A stretch of DNA of 64,000 nucleotides. Source: Candidatus Electrothrix scaldis (GTDB lineage: Bacteria > Desulfobacterota > Desulfobulbia > Desulfobulbales > Desulfobulbaceae). The notes under the pieces were generated by a model. It ran no database searches. It saw nothing but the letters and a program-made list of their open reading frames with translations, and was not told the DNA's origin. The translations under genes were made by a program, and so were the position numbers. Shown piece by piece: positions 40,901 through 49,231 of this stretch. Location: contig CP138355.1 in NCBI GenBank assembly GCA_033584155.1, positions 2,365,826 through 2,429,825 of the forward strand. Direction: 5' to 3'. How positions within the stretch are numbered: the first letter of the stretch is position 1; every line of letters starts with the position of its first letter.

Positions 40901-42724
40901 CCCGAAAACCCAGGCATTGAACAGAGCCAGATGAATATCTTCCGGCCATCCTTTTTCGCCAAGCGCATGATAAAGAGCCATAGCACAGATGGAAACCTTG
41001 AGGTCCATATCTTGCTGAGGTTCTTGGAAATGGGCAATGACCTCCGCAATATTTTTTCCTTCGTCTGCCGCATCTGCCACCTCATAAGCAAGCAGCAATC
41101 CCAAACCAAGAATCAAATAATCTCGGTTGATTGTCCAGCCGTTACGATGCCTGTTAAGAATACGTCCGCTGCTTAACTCAGTTAGCAAAGAATCACTGTC
41201 TTTGTAGTCAGATAATTCAGCACTCAGTTCGCTCTGTGAAATTCTTTTCTTTGCACTTTTTTGCAAGCGGTCACTTAACCCACTGATCAATGTTTGGAAC
41301 GCATCATGGCTTAACGGTTTAAACGCTTCATGTGTTAATGGTTTGTTCAGTTTGCGTTCCAATTTATCCCGCCAGTCTTCATAAATGAGACGTTCTCTGG
41401 TTATTTCACCTTCGCTGTCCATGCGCTCCCGAAGGCGCACAGTCAGGTCAAAGTAGCGCGGGATGCGGAGCAACTCGATAAGGTTTTCATCGAAATCATA
41501 ACGAGTCAAGTTCTTGGCGGCGAGTGCTTTGTCCAGCTCGGCATTATCGTATGGACCTAATGTGAAAACAGCGGACTCGACAGAGGAGAAATGTTCATCC
41601 CAGAATTTCTTGCGGCAAGTCATCAGCACGGCTGCACGATTATACCACGGCTCCACTGCAAATTTCGCCAAAAGCTGCCGCCATTCCATATCAGGACGCT
41701 CATTTAGCCCGTCCATGACGAGGAGAAAGAGCGGCGTGTCGCCAGCCGGACGTTCCAGCCAACGCTGCAATCTTTTTATCCAGTACCCGTCATACGGTTC
41801 TTTCAACTGCTTTGCAATGATCTCAGGTAGAAAAATGTCTAACTCCTTGCAGTCCACCATGCCGGAGGGAAGAAAGATAATGGGAAAGTCATCTGATAAC
41901 TTGCCATAGAGCCAATCCGCAACAGCCCACGTTTTGCCATCGCCTTCTTCGCCCAGCATTACAAAAGAGTTGCGCTGCTCAGGCCAATTGTCGAACCAGT
42001 TGTTCAGAGCTTCCTGCGCGGCTTTGCGGTGAATGAAAAACTGTCCTTCAGTCCGCACAGCCAAATTCTGGGAAAAAGCAGCCTTTGATTCCGCTGCATT
42101 TCGCAACCGTTTGCACAACCAAGCATTTTGTGTGTCCCGCCAATGGTCATAGCCGATATTCTGCGAGGACAGTTCCTGTTTGAGTCTTTCCGCCTTGGCT
42201 GCAATCTCTGGATTTTCATTCAGAGATTGCAGATAGCTTAAAAAATCATCCGCTTCTTGTTGATCAGCAAAATATTGTTGCAGATGCTTAACCGTAATCT
42301 CCGGCGCATAAGCGCATAATGCAGCGAGAAAGCTCTGTTGTTCCCCTTGAGCATCTATGGAAAAATAGGCAATTCCGCTTTGTTGACTGAATTGTCTAAT
42401 CTTATTATGATATTGCTCATCCAACCTCTTCGTAGTTACAACCATCCAAAGATCTGGCTTCAAAGTGTCTAAAGTTGCAGTCGCAAATTTGGCCAACAGA
42501 TCATCTATCTTCAGTGTTGTTGATTCCTTGTAATCTTTGCATTCCGCCATCAGGAAATTGCTGGCCATATCTCGGCCTCCCTGATCTCCTGAACGCGAAA
42601 GATGAAAACGCTGCCCAGTTAGTCGCTCAAGCAGCTTGGCAATCAGCCCTTCAAAGCCGTCATAACCGGCAGGCTTCTGCTTCCAGATAATGTGCAGAAA
42701 TTTTTGGAAGTCCATAGTTGACAT
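37982..42724 (-). CDS. nuclease-STAND NTPase of 1580 residues, Avs-like antiphage sensor
   Basis: Residues 20-100 look like a restriction-endonuclease-fold (Mrr-like) domain: GFEGLIAKLLERLTGQ, then GDQGGRD (Asp52) and AECK (Glu61, Lys63), a PD-(D/E)xK pattern. A P-loop NTPase follows with Walker A GEEGDGKT (258-265) and Walker B FLLVMDGLNE (Asp338), the DGLNE form being typical of STAND ATPases. The remaining 1000 or so residues are helical and repeat-like without recognisable motifs, as in sensor domains. This order (Mrr-like nuclease, STAND, large helical sensor, about 1600 residues) is that of Avs4-type antiviral proteins, which bind phage proteins and then cleave DNA. The match is by architecture only. 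It lies between the intact 5-oxoprolinase and a leftover of its start. No strong ribosome binding site precedes ATG 42724. Confidence 0.8.
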   Translation of the reverse strand: MSTMDFQKFLHIIWKQKPAGYDGFEGLIAKLLERLTGQRFHLSRSGDQGGRDMASNFLMAECKDYKESTTLKIDDLLAKFATATLDTLKPDLWMVVTTKRLDEQYHNKIRQFSQQSGIAYFSIDAQGEQQSFLAALCAYAPEITVKHLQQYFADQQEADDFLSYLQSLNENPEIAAKAERLKQELSSQNIGYDHWRDTQNAWLCKRLRNAAESKAAFSQNLAVRTEGQFFIHRKAAQEALNNWFDNWPEQRNSFVMLGEEGDGKTWAVADWLYGKLSDDFPIIFLPSGMVDCKELDIFLPEIIAKQLKEPYDGYWIKRLQRWLERPAGDTPLFLLVMDGLNERPDMEWRQLLAKFAVEPWYNRAAVLMTCRKKFWDEHFSSVESAVFTLGPYDNAELDKALAAKNLTRYDFDENLIELLRIPRYFDLTVRLRERMDSEGEITRERLIYEDWRDKLERKLNKPLTHEAFKPLSHDAFQTLISGLSDRLQKSAKKRISQSELSAELSDYKDSDSLLTELSSGRILNRHRNGWTINRDYLILGLGLLLAYEVADAADEGKNIAEVIAHFQEPQQDMDLKVSICAMALYHALGEKGWPEDIHLALFNAWVFGRNIQEDDWWRITAYLPVCPEVYLRMMEQVWSGYSDNLNLQNAFMAGFLKFRALETVRQALIPAFERWMGFVHPDGHTGRHAQDDQSKIEEGRRDVRQALGHDFSEDQCELFGYRLIRQEDEGLLRLSRFALAIISQQPRDPYIRAMITGVVAGMVMGHPDFYEQLSWVLRTAKDDIEKSILSEVVELLKFPQPTAQRVASFLLSALCTETSIKVRKTIPSEYKKQNPRLQLYKEQHCINGLYNWSNERYLECLGMLEAPPDFIISKLQGVAVNPSCVVPEVFLPPFMQTGKKLSLKRIQSTKNGQTSEDTKFHDIEPALCAYCPKRFAEIINELAYQLPEREQSSRWLLSLIIYEHILILTEEARSAVEQAWRISQSEVSGHNDAFFMESILFACVLRGRSFDQQIDFIEGRSDNYNWCRGNFPFVKNIEAPSELACLAEKLTNISVAEQRYKFLITLIPSLVEIDKQLLELLPKFSEIDNNLTRWYALEIFTHTENQQGIQSVLNSEWCSAKVKGDFERYWGSRLLAEHGLDLPSSEILKRVSLQMLGYAVRKRGCKKEEVTGFGKALHQLWLSVATQPFDLPIEVEDIMVKINLPEPEHEFDYSLHIEDNLGFRFVSPTSIWGGSSYRNSGKDDEKKNDFQDSMNFELQTRRNKQAKEPVQNLAASLRETGNQLFLEKFRTDALTELVAACPEYVKQWLVTGLEHDTDMLVRCRGFYEALCEILLKYQPEQGERLFRKLHNEDRLRLIDYTTEIPNLLFGLFRAGNSESVCNLRKSLLDNALCDDDLFEITLLAQWHNKHKWLEETITAYLQSDFSLDIAKGLFMLGFMDNPSADERLDTWIAEKKPSWLHDCARKAKMVHERNQWAHHWFERFVMHEETLQAWAAFRLFLRCVDRRFWLWGEEMISSPDAPYERFEHYRACRESIKKAIKENEGKYPFNLKDHLVGWKVQENQLWPWLGPYLREEYAET

Positions 42725-42766
42725 AGCTGATGATTGAGAAGAAATTACAAGCCGTCCACCAGCCCC

Positions 42767-42829
42767 TTAGACATCGGTGAAGGTGCCGCCTCTGTCTATG
42801 GAGAAGCGGAATTTTTCTGTGTTGGTCAT
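42767..42829 (-). pseudogene. leftover N-terminus of 5-oxoprolinase, 20 codons
   Basis: An ATG at 42829 opens a frame beginning [15 protein letters not shown] and ending TFTDV followed by TAA. This is the start of 5-oxoprolinase with a different first seven residues from the intact gene (MKSQQ). The Avs-like gene begins 43 bp further on. This is presumably the resident start of the gene, with its own promoter now driving the defence gene and, through it, the restored 5-oxoprolinase. Confidence 0.8.
42768..42813. repeat. direct repeat, copy 2, in the leftover 5-oxoprolinase start
   Basis: Matches 37916-37961 with one mismatch (G/T). It lies in the 20-codon remnant upstream of the Avs-like gene. 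Confidence 0.85.
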
Positions 42830-42904
42830 GCAGGCGGGAATAAAGGGAAAGAACAGCCGGGATTAATACACTTGATCATGTGAGCCTATTGAGCAGCAGC
42901 CTGT

Positions 42905-43117
42905 TCATGACAATATGGACTGCATGATATCGTTCGGGCTTTCAGGGGTCAGTTTGCCGGTACTGTACTCATCGCGTGCGGATGAGACCAATGATTCGAT
43001 GTCTACATAATCGGATTCCCGGCTGTCTTTCAGGCGTTCTTCAGCAATTAATCCCAGGAGTACATCTTCAGCTCTATCAAGCAGACCTGTAATGGACTCA
43101 TTTTCTTTATCAGACAT
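42905..43117 (-). CDS. small hypothetical protein, 70 residues
   Basis: I do not recognise it. It is acidic and helical (SITGLLDRAEDVLLGLIAEER), with no membrane segment. The start chosen is the ATG at 43117 because GGAGG lies 5 bases upstream; a TTG at 43132 would add five residues without a ribosome binding site. A sigma-70-like promoter is visible about 80 bp upstream. It precedes the leftover 5-oxoprolinase start in the same direction, so it may once have been co-transcribed with that gene. Confidence 0.6.
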   Translation of the reverse strand: MSDKENESITGLLDRAEDVLLGLIAEERLKDSRESDYVDIESLVSSARDEYSTGKLTPESPNDIMQSILS

Positions 43118-43196
43118 TCGAACCTCCGACAAGGGTTGTGTTTTCTTTCAGGGTAATCATGCGGTCTCCTTTTTTTGCGCTGTCCGCTTACATGAT

Positions 43197-43226
43197 AGAA
43201 TATTTTTATGCGGGATGAATTGTCAA
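43197..43226 (-). promoter_or_regulatory. sigma-70-like promoter for the 70-residue protein
   Basis: On the minus strand TTGACA (43226-43221) is followed after 18 bases by TATTCT (43202-43197). The -35 hexamer is perfect and the -10 has four of six consensus bases. It would start transcription near 43190. Confidence 0.4.
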
Positions 43227-43238
43227 ATCAAGTGACAA
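43220..43238. promoter_or_regulatory. inverted repeat overlapping the -35 box, possible operator
   Basis: TTGTCA and TGACAA, separated by seven bases, form a perfect dyad that overlaps the -35 element. A dimeric repressor or activator could bind here. The dyad is short, so chance is not excluded. Confidence 0.3.
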
Positions 43239-43557
43239 CTGAATCGTTATATTGAAACAGCATCTGCTTGTATTTCTTATATGCCTTGCCTGTTTCGGGT
43301 CGCTATCCTATCATGCCGGGACAGACGATGCAACGACGGGGTAGGGGAGAGTCGATACAAGCATGTAGAGTCTCTACAACGTAGCATGGAGATTGCCCCG
43401 GTGCCGGGTCGGGCCTGTTTTTCTTGATCAAAGGAGCAAAATCATTTTATAGTAGGCTGTTACTTTGCTCTACCTTTTCTAAGAAGAGGGAAAAATCATC
43501 ATAATCACACCGGTCTGACCAGCAGGATGGATATGGCCAAGGAGTACCAAACTTATC
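43239..43557. other. intergenic region upstream of the TPR gene
   Basis: These 319 bp lie between divergent genes. I see a G/C-rich stretch with CCCCGGTGCCGGG followed by a T run near 43394-43420 that could fold weakly, and an AAGGAG about 13 bases before the TPR start. No gene or RNA is recognisable. Confidence 0.4.
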
Positions 43558-44988
43558 ATGCAGAAACGTACTGACGCATCAGATATCTTTGCACTATGTG
43601 CAGAGAAATTTCACATAACAGAGAGGGCTGCTGCTGGTTTTTTCATGGTGTTGAAAAAACAGGGTGTGCATTCTAATGATCTGGTCGTCAGACTGCAAGA
43701 AATGGCCATTCACTATAAGGAGATACTGGAGCGTTTTGAGGGCTTCAAGTGTTATTTCCCGGAAGTAGAGGAGTTGAGAGAGAAGGCTGGTCAGGCTATT
43801 GCTGTTGGCGAATTTTACCACGCAGAGCAATCGCTTCTTCTGGCAAGGGAGAACGCCCAGGCCGTTATTAGTGATTTGAAAGAGCATAATACACAACCAG
43901 TAGCTGTTCTCAAAGAATGGCAGGTCTCTGAAACAGAGATCTGTACCAACTTGGCCATGCTGTATTTATTGCAATATCACTATAGCGATGCTGTGCAGTT
44001 TTTCCAGGCCGCTGCCGCTGCGCTGCCCGAAGAACGCAAGGAGGAACAGGTATCCTGTCTCTGCCAGGCAGGATCAATTCTTTGGGATATGGACCGCTAT
44101 TCAGAGGCTCTGTCCTTGTATGAACAGGCCCTCTTTATAGCCCGTGAGATCCGCGACCACAACCGGGAAGCCAGGCTTTTGCGTGAGGTCGGTGTACTCT
44201 GTCTCGAACAGGGGAATAACGACCAGGCTCTGGAGTATCTGGAGCAATGCCTTGATGTATGTGAAAATATCGATTGCAAAGAAGCAAAAGCCCTGGCCCT
44301 GGAGAATATTGCTTCGATTTATAATACGAAAAAAGAGTATGCAAAGGCCCTGGAGTATCTGGAACAAAGCCTTAGCATATTACGGGAGATGGGTGAAAAG
44401 GAAAGCGAAAGCAAAGTGCTGAACAACATAGGTGCAGTGTACCAGGCGCAGGGCGAATTTCCTTCTGCGCTGGAATACTTTGAACAGGCCTTGGCGCTCA
44501 GTCGGGAAAACGAGGATGTGGAAACGGAAAGCGAGGAGCTGAACAATATCATTCAAGTATATAGGGCACAGGGGGATTACGATACGGCCCTGAAGTATTC
44601 GGAGCAGGATTTAGCCCTTATGCGAGATTGTGGTGAAGAACAGCAGGAGTGCGTGGTCCTCAATAATATAGGTATGATATACTCAGCCAAAGAGGATCAC
44701 TGTACTGCATTGAAGTATCATGAACAGAGCTTGGAAAAAGCAGAGAAGCTTGGCGCAGAAGAATTAGAGGCAAGCATCAGGGCGAATATCGCCTGGATCT
44801 ATGTCACCCAAGATAAACCAGCCAAGGCTGAACCCTACCTGAGTCGGGCCGTGGAAATTGCTGAAGAACTTGAGCAACCGGATTTGGAAGATTGGCGCGG
44901 GGCATTGAAGGAAGTCCGCATTGAGCTACAAAAACAATCCAGTCTGATAGGCCGAATGCTTCGATTTATTCGGAGGAAAGAGACGTAA
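43558..44988 (+). CDS. tetratricopeptide-repeat protein, 476 residues
   Basis: A 110-residue helical N-terminus precedes a run of about eight TPR-type units from residue 135 to 450. Examples are EQVSCLCQAGSILWDMDRYS, ALALENIASIYNTKKEYAKA and SKVLNNIGAVYQAQGEFPSA, each followed by a LEYFEQALALSRE helix. The spacing is mostly 40 residues, as in Rapsyn/kinesin-light-chain-like TPRs. These bind peptides or partner proteins. It has no signal peptide, so it is cytosolic. The C-terminus is short and basic (RMLRFIRRKET). It stands alone between divergent genes and its partner cannot be deduced. The ATG at 43558 has only a distant AAGGAG. Confidence 0.8.
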   Translation: MQKRTDASDIFALCAEKFHITERAAAGFFMVLKKQGVHSNDLVVRLQEMAIHYKEILERFEGFKCYFPEVEELREKAGQAIAVGEFYHAEQSLLLARENAQAVISDLKEHNTQPVAVLKEWQVSETEICTNLAMLYLLQYHYSDAVQFFQAAAAALPEERKEEQVSCLCQAGSILWDMDRYSEALSLYEQALFIAREIRDHNREARLLREVGVLCLEQGNNDQALEYLEQCLDVCENIDCKEAKALALENIASIYNTKKEYAKALEYLEQSLSILREMGEKESESKVLNNIGAVYQAQGEFPSALEYFEQALALSRENEDVETESEELNNIIQVYRAQGDYDTALKYSEQDLALMRDCGEEQQECVVLNNIGMIYSAKEDHCTALKYHEQSLEKAEKLGAEELEASIRANIAWIYVTQDKPAKAEPYLSRAVEIAEELEQPDLEDWRGALKEVRIELQKQSSLIGRMLRFIRRKET

Positions 44989-45124
44989 AATATCCTTTCT
45001 ATGTGAAACACAACACCTTGCTCCGTATTCGTCGAGAGAACAAACAGGCTACGCAGAACCAACTGGGATTACTTCAGGATATTCATAGGACAGGATCACA
45101 GGAGAAACGTGGTGAGAATGCAGG

Positions 45125-46291
45125 TTACCCATGTAATGCTGTAGATATTCTTTCCAGACCTTGCTCAAGAGTAGCTCTCGGGCAGGCTATATTCATTCGT
45201 TGGAAGCCCGCACCTTCCGGCCCAAATATGGTTCCCGCCTCAAGCAGAACCTTGGCCTCCTGAATAAGTATTCTGTCGAGTTCCTTGTCGTCATATCCGT
45301 AAGGGCTGAAATCAATCCAGGCCAGGTAGCTTCCTTGCGGGATTGAGAATTTTGCCTTGGGTATTTTTTCCTTGATGTACTGATCCAGAAAAGAAAAGTT
45401 TTCATCCAGATAGACAAGCAGTTGTTCCAGCCATTCTTCCCCCTCGTTATACGCTGCCTTTACTGCTGTAAGAGCAAGTGGTGAGGGGAGTTCCATGCCT
45501 GCAATCTCCGACCATTTCTGTTGAAACGTCTTGTTTTTTATAATGATGTTTGAGATCTGGAGCCCAGCGGTATTAAAGGTCTTGCTCGGTGCGGTACAGG
45601 TAATGATCCTGTCTTCTTCAGGATAAAGCCTGGCAAGGGGAATGTGGGTAACGCCTTTTCTCAACAGGTCGAAATGAATTTCATCAGACACGAGGATCAC
45701 GTTGTTTTCCAGGCATATTTCTGCAACCTGTCTCAGTTCCTGCTCTGTCCAGACTCTGCCGACCGGATTATGGGGACTGCATAGAAGCAGCATCTTGTTT
45801 GCCGGGTCTTGCGCCTTGCGTTGCAGATCCTGAAAGTCTATCTCATAGAATCCAGCAGTATTTATCAGGGCGTTATTAACCACGGTACGCCCGGTCTGCT
45901 GAATGATGGCTGAGAACGGGTAATATACCGGTTTTTGAATAATGATGCCGTTTCCTGCTGTGGTCAGACTCAGGATGAGATTTTCGATGCCTTTCACCAC
46001 GCCGGGACTTATGAAGATATCAGCAGGGTCTATGTTCCAGCTAAACCGTCGTTCCATCCAATTGCAGACAGCCTCGTGATATGTATCATCAGCCATACTG
46101 TATCCAAGAGTAAACTTGTCGGCACGCTCTTTGATGGCTTCAAGCAGAGGTGGCGGGCACATAAAATCCATGTCTGCTATCCAAAAAGGAAGGGTGTCCT
46201 TGTCGATATCTTTGGTGAGAAACTCCATGAATTCCCATTTTACCGAATTGATACCTTTTTTTTCTATTATTCGGTCGAAATCATATTTCAA
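45125..46291 (-). CDS. MalY/PatB-type pyridoxal-phosphate C-S lyase, 388 residues
   Basis: Fold-type I PLP enzyme of the MalY/PatB branch, which cleaves cystathionine and cysteine conjugates to give a thiol, pyruvate and ammonia. Seen are KYDFDRIIEKKGINSVKWEF at the start, LPFWIADMDF (family signature), CSPHNPVGRVWT, VSDEIHFDL (Asp that pairs with the PLP ring) and APSKTFNTAGLQ with the Schiff-base Lys. I chose the TTG at 46291 because it gives the usual N-terminus and length and has AAGAGG upstream; an ATG at 46354 would add 21 atypical residues and has no ribosome binding site. Aminotransferase activity is an alternative, but the MalY signature argues against it. Confidence 0.85.
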   Translation of the reverse strand: MKYDFDRIIEKKGINSVKWEFMEFLTKDIDKDTLPFWIADMDFMCPPPLLEAIKERADKFTLGYSMADDTYHEAVCNWMERRFSWNIDPADIFISPGVVKGIENLILSLTTAGNGIIIQKPVYYPFSAIIQQTGRTVVNNALINTAGFYEIDFQDLQRKAQDPANKMLLLCSPHNPVGRVWTEQELRQVAEICLENNVILVSDEIHFDLLRKGVTHIPLARLYPEEDRIITCTAPSKTFNTAGLQISNIIIKNKTFQQKWSEIAGMELPSPLALTAVKAAYNEGEEWLEQLLVYLDENFSFLDQYIKEKIPKAKFSIPQGSYLAWIDFSPYGYDDKELDRILIQEAKVLLEAGTIFGPEGAGFQRMNIACPRATLEQGLERISTALHG

Positions 46292-46529
46292 TGTCTCTGC
46301 CTCTTGCGGAAAAATTATCAGATTATACCCCTTGTATACCTTCGCGTTATTCATCGGTTGAGCATGCAGAAGGAAAAATGTAACTTATCCAGTCTGCTGA
46401 GCGCTGTCAACGTATCCGGCAATATCGAAGGACTCTGGGAGGTGATTGGTATGTAAAGGAGGGGGAGTGTGTTTGCTTGGCTAATGAGTAGTTTAATGTA
46501 ATGATATTATGCAGTATGAGGAGATCCGT

Positions 46530-47471
46530 ATGACCAGTAATATTTGCGAACGATGTATTGACTATACCCAGCATAACAGCGAGCTTGATCTTATCCAATT
46601 TGCCCTGGATAATCAGGTCCACCTCGGCGATAAGATATCTGAGGTCAACAACTACAGCCTCTACTTTGCCCCTGCCGGGACCTATCCCCCAGATCCCGTA
46701 GTGACTGTCTGTGGCTTGGCAACCAGCTACACCGCCCTCAAGGACATGCAAAAGACCCTGGAAGAGCAGGGCGATATGAAAAAGGCCTGCCTGCAATCTG
46801 TGTACAAGGGCGGCATGGCCGTGAATCTGGCCTTGCTGCTCAAGGCGCTCGGGGTGGAAAAACTCATTGATGAGAAGGTGCTGCTTACCATCAACGAGCA
46901 AACCAAGAACCTTGCTGAGATGAGCCTGGATGACTTTGGTAAAAGCGGCTTCTTTGCATCCATTCCCGAGCAGATCCAGTTTACCCAGGCCATGTGCTGT
47001 TGGGATGAGAATGGCAAGTCGCAGTATAAGAGAGAGTGGTGGAAATACAGTGAGCCCTGCCGAGGTACGGGCTATCTCTATAACCTTGCCCAGCGCTTCA
47101 TCAACTCCAAGCAGAGCAAGCTCCTGCTTCTTCTCGGTGGTGCCCAGAATCAGAATATGAAGATTATTAAGAACGCGGTGAAGGAAAGCGGAGCAGAAGA
47201 CGTGGTGGTGATTGATAATAAGGACTTTGAGAAGTTTGTCGGCACAAACGGTACAGGAAAGAAATTCGTTGTCAATGTCCATCATCCTGCCAACACCAAA
47301 CATGTCTATAATAACAAGAAGAATTACAGTTCAATCCTCTATAACTATTATGATCAAGGGGGCTGGGATTTTCCGGTAGAGAGCTACGGCAAGACAAGCT
47401 TGGAGGCTATGGAAAAGACCAGGGCATTCTATAGATATCTTCAGCAGGTTGTTGCCGGGATGCTTTCCTGA
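46530..47471 (+). CDS. unknown conserved-looking protein, 313 residues
   Basis: I do not recognise it. It has clusters of Cys near the start (ICERC), an APAGTYPPDPVVTVCGLA stretch, a long helical middle, and a C-terminal half with LLLLLGGAQNQNMK and VVNVHHPANTKH, alternating strands and helices as in Rossmann-like or uracil-DNA-glycosylase-like folds. That suggestion is weak. No signal peptide. The start ATG at 46530 has GAGGAG six bases upstream; an earlier in-frame ATG at 46509 lacks one. It stands alone, divergent from the MalY/PatB gene. Confidence 0.6.
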   Translation: MTSNICERCIDYTQHNSELDLIQFALDNQVHLGDKISEVNNYSLYFAPAGTYPPDPVVTVCGLATSYTALKDMQKTLEEQGDMKKACLQSVYKGGMAVNLALLLKALGVEKLIDEKVLLTINEQTKNLAEMSLDDFGKSGFFASIPEQIQFTQAMCCWDENGKSQYKREWWKYSEPCRGTGYLYNLAQRFINSKQSKLLLLLGGAQNQNMKIIKNAVKESGAEDVVVIDNKDFEKFVGTNGTGKKFVVNVHHPANTKHVYNNKKNYSSILYNYYDQGGWDFPVESYGKTSLEAMEKTRAFYRYLQQVVAGMLS

Positions 47472-47702
47472 AAGGAGAGGGCATCAACTCTGCCTGTCAG
47501 CATGATTGCTGTCAGAAAATTGTGGCATTGCAGTAGGATTGCTCTCCGTGTCAGTCGGTCTTGTTCCTTTTTATCTCTTAGCAGTCAGGGGGGGGAGATC
47601 TGTTGCACCACTTTCTCCTTTGCCGATGTTTCAGTGGACATCCGGTTCAGAATGTTTGTATAAGAAGGGGAGGATGAACAGATGAAAATAATGAGGTGAT
47701 AT

Positions 47703-48611
47703 ATGAGGAGAAAGGTAAGCATTCCGCTGAAATTTCTTGGCGTTTTTGCTCTGACAATGTTGCTCACGGCTGGTGCTTTTGTGACCACATTCTCTTCCTT
47801 AAGGACCTACACCGCTCGACATGAGGCTGGCGCAGTGGCGGATCAGGTTATAGCCTTTCGCTCTTGGGTTTCCCAGACCGGTATGGTCTGGGTGCAGAAG
47901 CTGGTTCCTGGGTATCATGAGTTTCTTTCTCGGGAAAATGCGGCGGATGGCGGTGCCTTTTACGGAAAAAATCCAGCGCTGGCCACGCGGGAGTTGTCCA
48001 TGATCGCTAATAAGGAGGCGACACGGGCAACCTTTCGGGTGACCAGCGATGATTATCGGCATGAGGATAATGCCCCGGACGAATTTGAGAACTCTGCCAT
48101 CAAGGCCTTTAAAGCGGACAAGTCGCTTGAGTTTGTGGAACGATATGAGGGGGGATCGTATCGATATGCCCGTCCGGTCCTGGTTCAGCAGGAATGCCTG
48201 AAATGTCATGGTGATCCTGCTGATGCGCCAGCTGCGGTTATTGCCAAATATGGTGCGGAAAAGGCCTTTGGCTATAAGGTTGGTGAGGTGCGTGGTATTG
48301 TCAGTGTGAGCTTGCCTGCGGTCGGGGCACGGGAGGTCATCAGGTCATTGGTCAATCCCTGGACTATTATCTTCGTCCTCGTTATCATTGCCATTAATCT
48401 GCTTTTCATTCACTCCGTGGTTATTCGTTTGGTTCGGCTGACCAGAAGTGCTGAGGCTATTGCGGCAGGGAAGCTTGAAACCGAATTGGTCTACACCAAT
48501 CCTTCGGAATCCAATGATGAATTAGACCATCTCTATCATGCTACCAATTTGCTGAAACGGAGCCTGGTTATTCTCTTTAAGCGGCTTGATCAGCTAAAAA
48601 AATATGACTAG
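47703..48611 (+). CDS. membrane-anchored DUF3365 (Tll0287-like) heme sensor protein, 302 residues
   Basis: An N-terminal helix (FLGVFALTMLLTAGAFVTTF), a periplasmic domain of about 190 residues, a second helix near 225-245 (WTIIFVLVIIAINLLFIHSV) and a HAMP-like tail (RLTRSAEAIAAGKLETEL). The periplasmic part has the CLKCH heme c attachment motif near residue 163 in the DUF3365 context. Such proteins are redox or ligand sensors. There is no kinase or methyl-accepting domain after the HAMP, so it ends early or works with a partner. GAGGTGAT precedes the ATG. The next gene, a membrane protein, starts 37 bp after the stop, suggesting an operon. Confidence 0.8.
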   Translation: MRRKVSIPLKFLGVFALTMLLTAGAFVTTFSSLRTYTARHEAGAVADQVIAFRSWVSQTGMVWVQKLVPGYHEFLSRENAADGGAFYGKNPALATRELSMIANKEATRATFRVTSDDYRHEDNAPDEFENSAIKAFKADKSLEFVERYEGGSYRYARPVLVQQECLKCHGDPADAPAAVIAKYGAEKAFGYKVGEVRGIVSVSLPAVGAREVIRSLVNPWTIIFVLVIIAINLLFIHSVVIRLVRLTRSAEAIAAGKLETELVYTNPSESNDELDHLYHATNLLKRSLVILFKRLDQLKKYD

Positions 48612-48648
48612 GGTGCAGGCCCCTATGCCTGCCTTTGAGGAGGGTGTC

Positions 48649-49089
48649 ATGCGTATCCCTGTTGGTGAAAGCCAGAAAAGGCTGGTGCTCATCTGGTTTT
48701 CCGGCCCCGGCTTTCTCTTTGCCTTGCTCTTTTTCCAAACCGTGTTAGGGAAATACGGCAGTGAGGCAAAAGAGGCCTGGGCGCTGATCCTGCCGACCTT
48801 TGTGCCGACGTTTTTTTTGATTATCGGTACCCTGATTGCCGATGCGACCCGCGAGGCAGATCCTGATGAAATTGTGACCATTGATCGTTTTTTCTTTCGC
48901 CTTGCGGATTTCCTCTCACTTGCCTATCTGGCAACCGTCATCCTGACCATTCTCTTGAGTCCTTTTGCCAAGCTTTCTCAGCTGGATTTGATCAAGCTCT
49001 CCAATCTTTGGCTGACCCCTTTTCAGGGCTTGGTTATTGCTGCCCTCGGGGCTTTTTTTGTTTCCAGGAATACGCAGCGGGATGTGTGA
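48649..49089 (+). CDS. unknown inner-membrane protein, 146 residues
   Basis: Four hydrophobic segments are visible: VLIWFSGPGFLFALLFF, LILPTFVPTFFLIIGTLIA, FLSLAYLATVILTILL and LTPFQGLVIAALGAFFV. I do not recognise the family. The ATG at 48649 was chosen because GGAGGG lies four bases upstream; the ATG at 48604 overlapping the previous stop has no such site. It follows the DUF3365 heme sensor and probably shares its transcript. Confidence 0.65.
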   Translation: MRIPVGESQKRLVLIWFSGPGFLFALLFFQTVLGKYGSEAKEAWALILPTFVPTFFLIIGTLIADATREADPDEIVTIDRFFFRLADFLSLAYLATVILTILLSPFAKLSQLDLIKLSNLWLTPFQGLVIAALGAFFVSRNTQRDV

Positions 49090-49231
49090 GTGGTTTTTCT
49101 TCCCTCGGGTGGAGTAACATAGAGAATGCTGGAGGGGTGTTGAAAGGATTGCATTCCTTGGGCTATCTGTTTATGATATTCTCTTGACTCATTTAGAAAA
49201 AAAAGACCTGATTACGAAAGGGATACTCAAT

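Noticed and set aside
43300-43420. Small RNA or attachment site in the TPR upstream region
   Set aside because: The G/C-rich stretch folds only weakly and no repeat or integrase is nearby.
46407-47303. Minus-strand frame of 298 residues
   Set aside because: It lies opposite the 313-residue plus-strand protein, which has a good ribosome binding site; the minus frame has none.
46530-47471. Uracil-DNA glycosylase
   Set aside because: Only a VNVHHPAN stretch is reminiscent; the catalytic motifs are not clearly present, so I left it unnamed.
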